DNA of 6,350 nt from Thermomicrobiales bacterium (GTDB lineage Bacteria > Chloroflexota > Chloroflexia > Thermomicrobiales > UBA6265). The stretch spans positions 1 through 6,350 of the forward strand of contig JAUJLY010000179.1 of assembly GCA_030447145.1 (NCBI GenBank), given 5' to 3'. Below the pieces are notes generated by a model that searched no databases, was not told where the DNA came from, and was given only the letters and a program-made list of their open reading frames with translations. This document shows, piece by piece, positions 4,221-6,350 of this stretch. The stretch's first letter is position 1. Each line of letters begins with the position of its first letter. The translations under genes and the position numbers were made by a program.

Positions 4221-6101
4221 ATGCACCATACAGCCTGGATGTCGATGCGGAGTGCGATGCAGTCGCAGGAGGATATGCGTCCCTTCTCGAAGGCGACGCT
4301 GAAGCGCATCGGTACATTCGCGAAGCCTCACCTGCCCAGACTAATCGTCTTCCTGGTGCTGAGCATTATCACCGCAGTCCTTGCGGTAGCGACGCCCGTC
4401 CTCGCCGGACGTGTTGTTAACGCGATTGTCGACAGCGAGTCTCAGGGGGTCGTGATCCGGCTTGCCGTGCTGATCGCGATCATTGCGATCGCCGAGGCAG
4501 GCGTAGGGCTGGTCTCGCGCTGGCTTTCGGCGAGCATTGGTGAGGGTTTGATCCTCGACCTGCGGACGGCGGTCTACAACCACGTGCAGAAGATGCCGAT
4601 CGCCTTTTTCACCCGCACCCGGACCGGCGCGCTGGTCAGCCGCCTCAACAACGATGTCATCGGCGCCCAACGCGCCTTCACCAACACCCTTTCCGGAGTC
4701 GTCAGCAACCTCGTCATGCTGGCGTTGACACTCGGCGTTATGGTGGGCATCTCCTGGCAGATCACTGCGCTGGCGCTCGTGCTGCTTCCCGTCTTTGTCG
4801 TTCCGGCGCGGAGGATGGGTGCCCGGCTGGCCGCATTGCAGCGTGAGTCGGCCAACTACAACGCGACAATGAGCACGCAGATGACCGAGCGCTTCAATGC
4901 CGCGGGTGCCACGCTCGTAAAGCTCTACGGCCGCCCTGACGAGGAGTCCCGCGAGTTTGCCGCGCGTGCAGGACGCGTGCGAGATATTGGCGTCCGCACC
5001 GCAATCCTCCAGTTCGTCTTCATTACCGCGCTGACCCTGGTTTCGGCACTGGCACTCGCGGTCGTCTACGGGCTTGGTGGCTACTATGCAATCCAGGGCA
5101 GCCTCGAGCCTGGCTCCGTCGTCTCCCTCGCGCTGTTGCTGACCCGGCTTTATGCGCCACTCACCGCGTTGGCGAACGCCCGGGTCGATGTGATGAGCGC
5201 CTTCGTCAGCTTCGAGCGTGTCTTCGAGGTGCTCGACCTCAAGCCGCTGATCCAGGAGAAGCCGAATGCCCGGACAGTTCCGGATGGCCCGGTCACCGTC
5301 GAGTTCGACCATGTTAGCTTCAGTTACCCGACCGCCGACAAGGTCTCGATTGCCTCGCTGGAAGAGGTGCTGGCTCTCGACACCCGGGGCGGCGTTGAGG
5401 TATTGCATGACGTCTCGTTCCGGGTGGAACCTGGTCAGATGGTGGCGCTCGTCGGGTCATCCGGCGCGGGCAAGTCGACCATCGCGCAGCTTATCCCGCG
5501 TCTCTATGATGTCGATTCGGGAGCAGTACGCCTTGGCGGTATCGATGTCCGGGATCTCAGCTTCGACGCGATCCGGGCGACGCTGGGGATGGTCACCCAG
5601 GATGGGCACATGTTCCATGAATCCTTGCGGGCCAACCTGACGTTGTCGCGTCCCGATGCCAGGGAACAGGAGATCTGGGACGCCCTGCGACGCGTGCGGC
5701 TTGACACGCTGATCGCGGCACTGCCGGACGGGCTCGACACCATGGTAGGGGAGCGTGGCTATCGCTTCTCGGGCGGCGAGCGTCAGCGGCTCACCATCGC
5801 CAGGCTGCTGCTGGCGCAGCAGCGGGCGGTGATCCTTGACGAAGCGACAGCACATCTCGACTCGACCTCTGAGGCGCTGGTGCAGGCGGCGCTGGGAGAG
5901 GCACTGGCGGGCAGAACGGCTGTCGTGATCGCGCACCGGCTTTCGACCGTCCGGGCGGCGGACCAGATCCTGGTGATCGAGGCGGGGCGAATCCTGGAAC
6001 AGGGCAATCACCACGAATTACTGGCGAAGGGCGGCCGTTATGCGGAGCTTTACCGTACCCAGTTCGCCGATGACGCCGACAAGAGCGAAGCAGCAGACTA
6101 A
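4221..6101 (+). CDS. ABC exporter half-transporter (membrane domain fused to ATPase)
   Basis: A 626-residue type IV ABC exporter subunit, expected to work as a homodimer or with a partner in the cytoplasmic membrane. The N-terminal membrane domain has about six helices (near 41-62, 80-100, 158-178, 180-196, 262-288, 296-318) with coupling region KMPIAFFTRTRTGALVSRLNND (124-145). The ATPase domain (about 355-615) is complete: A-loop Tyr369, Walker A GSSGAGKST (412-420), Q-loop Gln460, signature FSGGE (516-520) in place of LSGGQ, Walker B AVILDEA (536-542; Glu541), D-loop HLD (545-547) and switch His572. About 20 residues (371-391) rich in Ser, Leu and Glu lie between the A-loop and the next strand, as I recall from actinobacterial and Chloroflexota relatives. 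Substrate is unknown: drug, lipid or peptide exporters all look like this. The start is set by the ribosome site at 4207-4211; ATG 4239 is also possible. A VOC-family gene follows after 10 bases, suggesting an operon. Confidence 0.92.
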   Translation: MHHTAWMSMRSAMQSQEDMRPFSKATLKRIGTFAKPHLPRLIVFLVLSIITAVLAVATPVLAGRVVNAIVDSESQGVVIRLAVLIAIIAIAEAGVGLVSRWLSASIGEGLILDLRTAVYNHVQKMPIAFFTRTRTGALVSRLNNDVIGAQRAFTNTLSGVVSNLVMLALTLGVMVGISWQITALALVLLPVFVVPARRMGARLAALQRESANYNATMSTQMTERFNAAGATLVKLYGRPDEESREFAARAGRVRDIGVRTAILQFVFITALTLVSALALAVVYGLGGYYAIQGSLEPGSVVSLALLLTRLYAPLTALANARVDVMSAFVSFERVFEVLDLKPLIQEKPNARTVPDGPVTVEFDHVSFSYPTADKVSIASLEEVLALDTRGGVEVLHDVSFRVEPGQMVALVGSSGAGKSTIAQLIPRLYDVDSGAVRLGGIDVRDLSFDAIRATLGMVTQDGHMFHESLRANLTLSRPDAREQEIWDALRRVRLDTLIAALPDGLDTMVGERGYRFSGGERQRLTIARLLLAQQRAVILDEATAHLDSTSEALVQAALGEALAGRTAVVIAHRLSTVRAADQILVIEAGRILEQGNHHELLAKGGRYAELYRTQFADDADKSEAAD

Positions 6102-6111
6102 GGGGGCCAGC

Positions 6112-6350
6112 ATGTCAGACGTACAACCCATGCTGTTCATCGAGGATCTGGAGCGGGGGATCGCGTTTTATGGCGACCAGCTTGGTTTCGAGAAGTTCGT
6201 TTTTGGACTTCATCCTCAGACTGAAGTGCCCCTGATTGCCGGTGCGAAGCTGGAAGATGCCTTTATGCTGATCACGAATGAGGAGCTCTTCCGGGACAGA
6301 GGGAGCGCAGGTTCAGGGCCGGTACTGCTCTACTTCCATTTGGAAGGATC
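6112..6350 (+). CDS. VOC/glyoxalase-fold protein (5' part; runs off right edge)
   Basis: Seventy-nine complete codons from ATG 6112 remain open at the window end; such proteins usually have 115-130 residues, so about two thirds are seen. The start MLFIEDLERGIAFYGDQLGFE (7-27) matches the typical first beta-alpha module of the vicinal oxygen chelate fold, and VLLYFHLEG (71-79) looks like the strand that begins the second half. The family includes glyoxalase I, extradiol dioxygenases, fosfomycin enzymes and bleomycin-binding proteins; many small members bind no metal and have no known reaction. The metal ligands cannot be judged from this fragment, so no function is assigned. A purine run AGGGGG (6101-6106), overlapping the last base of the upstream stop codon, lies 5 bases before ATG. 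With 10 bases between the genes and no terminator, co-transcription with the ABC exporter is likely. Confidence 0.8.
   Translation, partial: MSDVQPMLFIEDLERGIAFYGDQLGFEKFVFGLHPQTEVPLIAGAKLEDAFMLITNEELFRDRGSAGSGPVLLYFHLEG

Noticed and set aside
4341..5408. Minus-strand open frame of 355 codons inside the ABC gene
   Set aside because: Antisense shadow of the exporter membrane domain in GC-rich DNA; no recognisable motif.

Overview
This is a GC-rich bacterial window (about 60% GC by eye). It holds six protein-coding genes, two of them cut by the window edges, and a compact regulatory region between two divergent membrane-protein genes. The ABC transporter, the stand-alone LigD-type polymerase and the codon choice recall Chloroflexota (Thermomicrobia-like) or Actinobacteria. 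That is an impression from protein style, not a phylogenetic result.

Left part (1-1912). A minus-strand D-2-hydroxyacid dehydrogenase of the glyoxylate/hydroxypyruvate reductase type runs off the left edge. It is divergent from a plus-strand gene for a complete stand-alone LigD-type polymerase/primase domain (860-1759). A hairpin-rich convergent spacer follows.

Middle part (1913-4166). Two distantly related TerC-family integral membrane proteins are transcribed away from each other: a short YgdQ-like form on minus (1913-2704) and a longer Alx-like form on plus (3091-4101). The plus gene is preceded by a recognisable yybP-ykoY manganese riboswitch. The 3' strand of its P1 helix can instead pair with the Shine-Dalgarno sequence of the gene, giving a simple ON-switch model. 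The minus gene has a different leader: a strong hairpin with a T6 tract just upstream of the start codon, and repeated arms that allow alternative pairing, as in an attenuator. The locus therefore reads as a Mn(II)-export/homeostasis module with two separate RNA-level controls. A good intrinsic terminator closes the plus gene.

Right part (4167-6350). A full-length ABC exporter half-transporter (membrane domain fused to ATPase) is followed after 10 bases by the start of a VOC/glyoxalase-fold gene that runs off the right edge. The two look co-transcribed.

I found no tRNA, rRNA, CRISPR array, insertion sequence or phage gene. The most interesting content is the regulatory RNA between the two terC genes. 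The protein families themselves are known.
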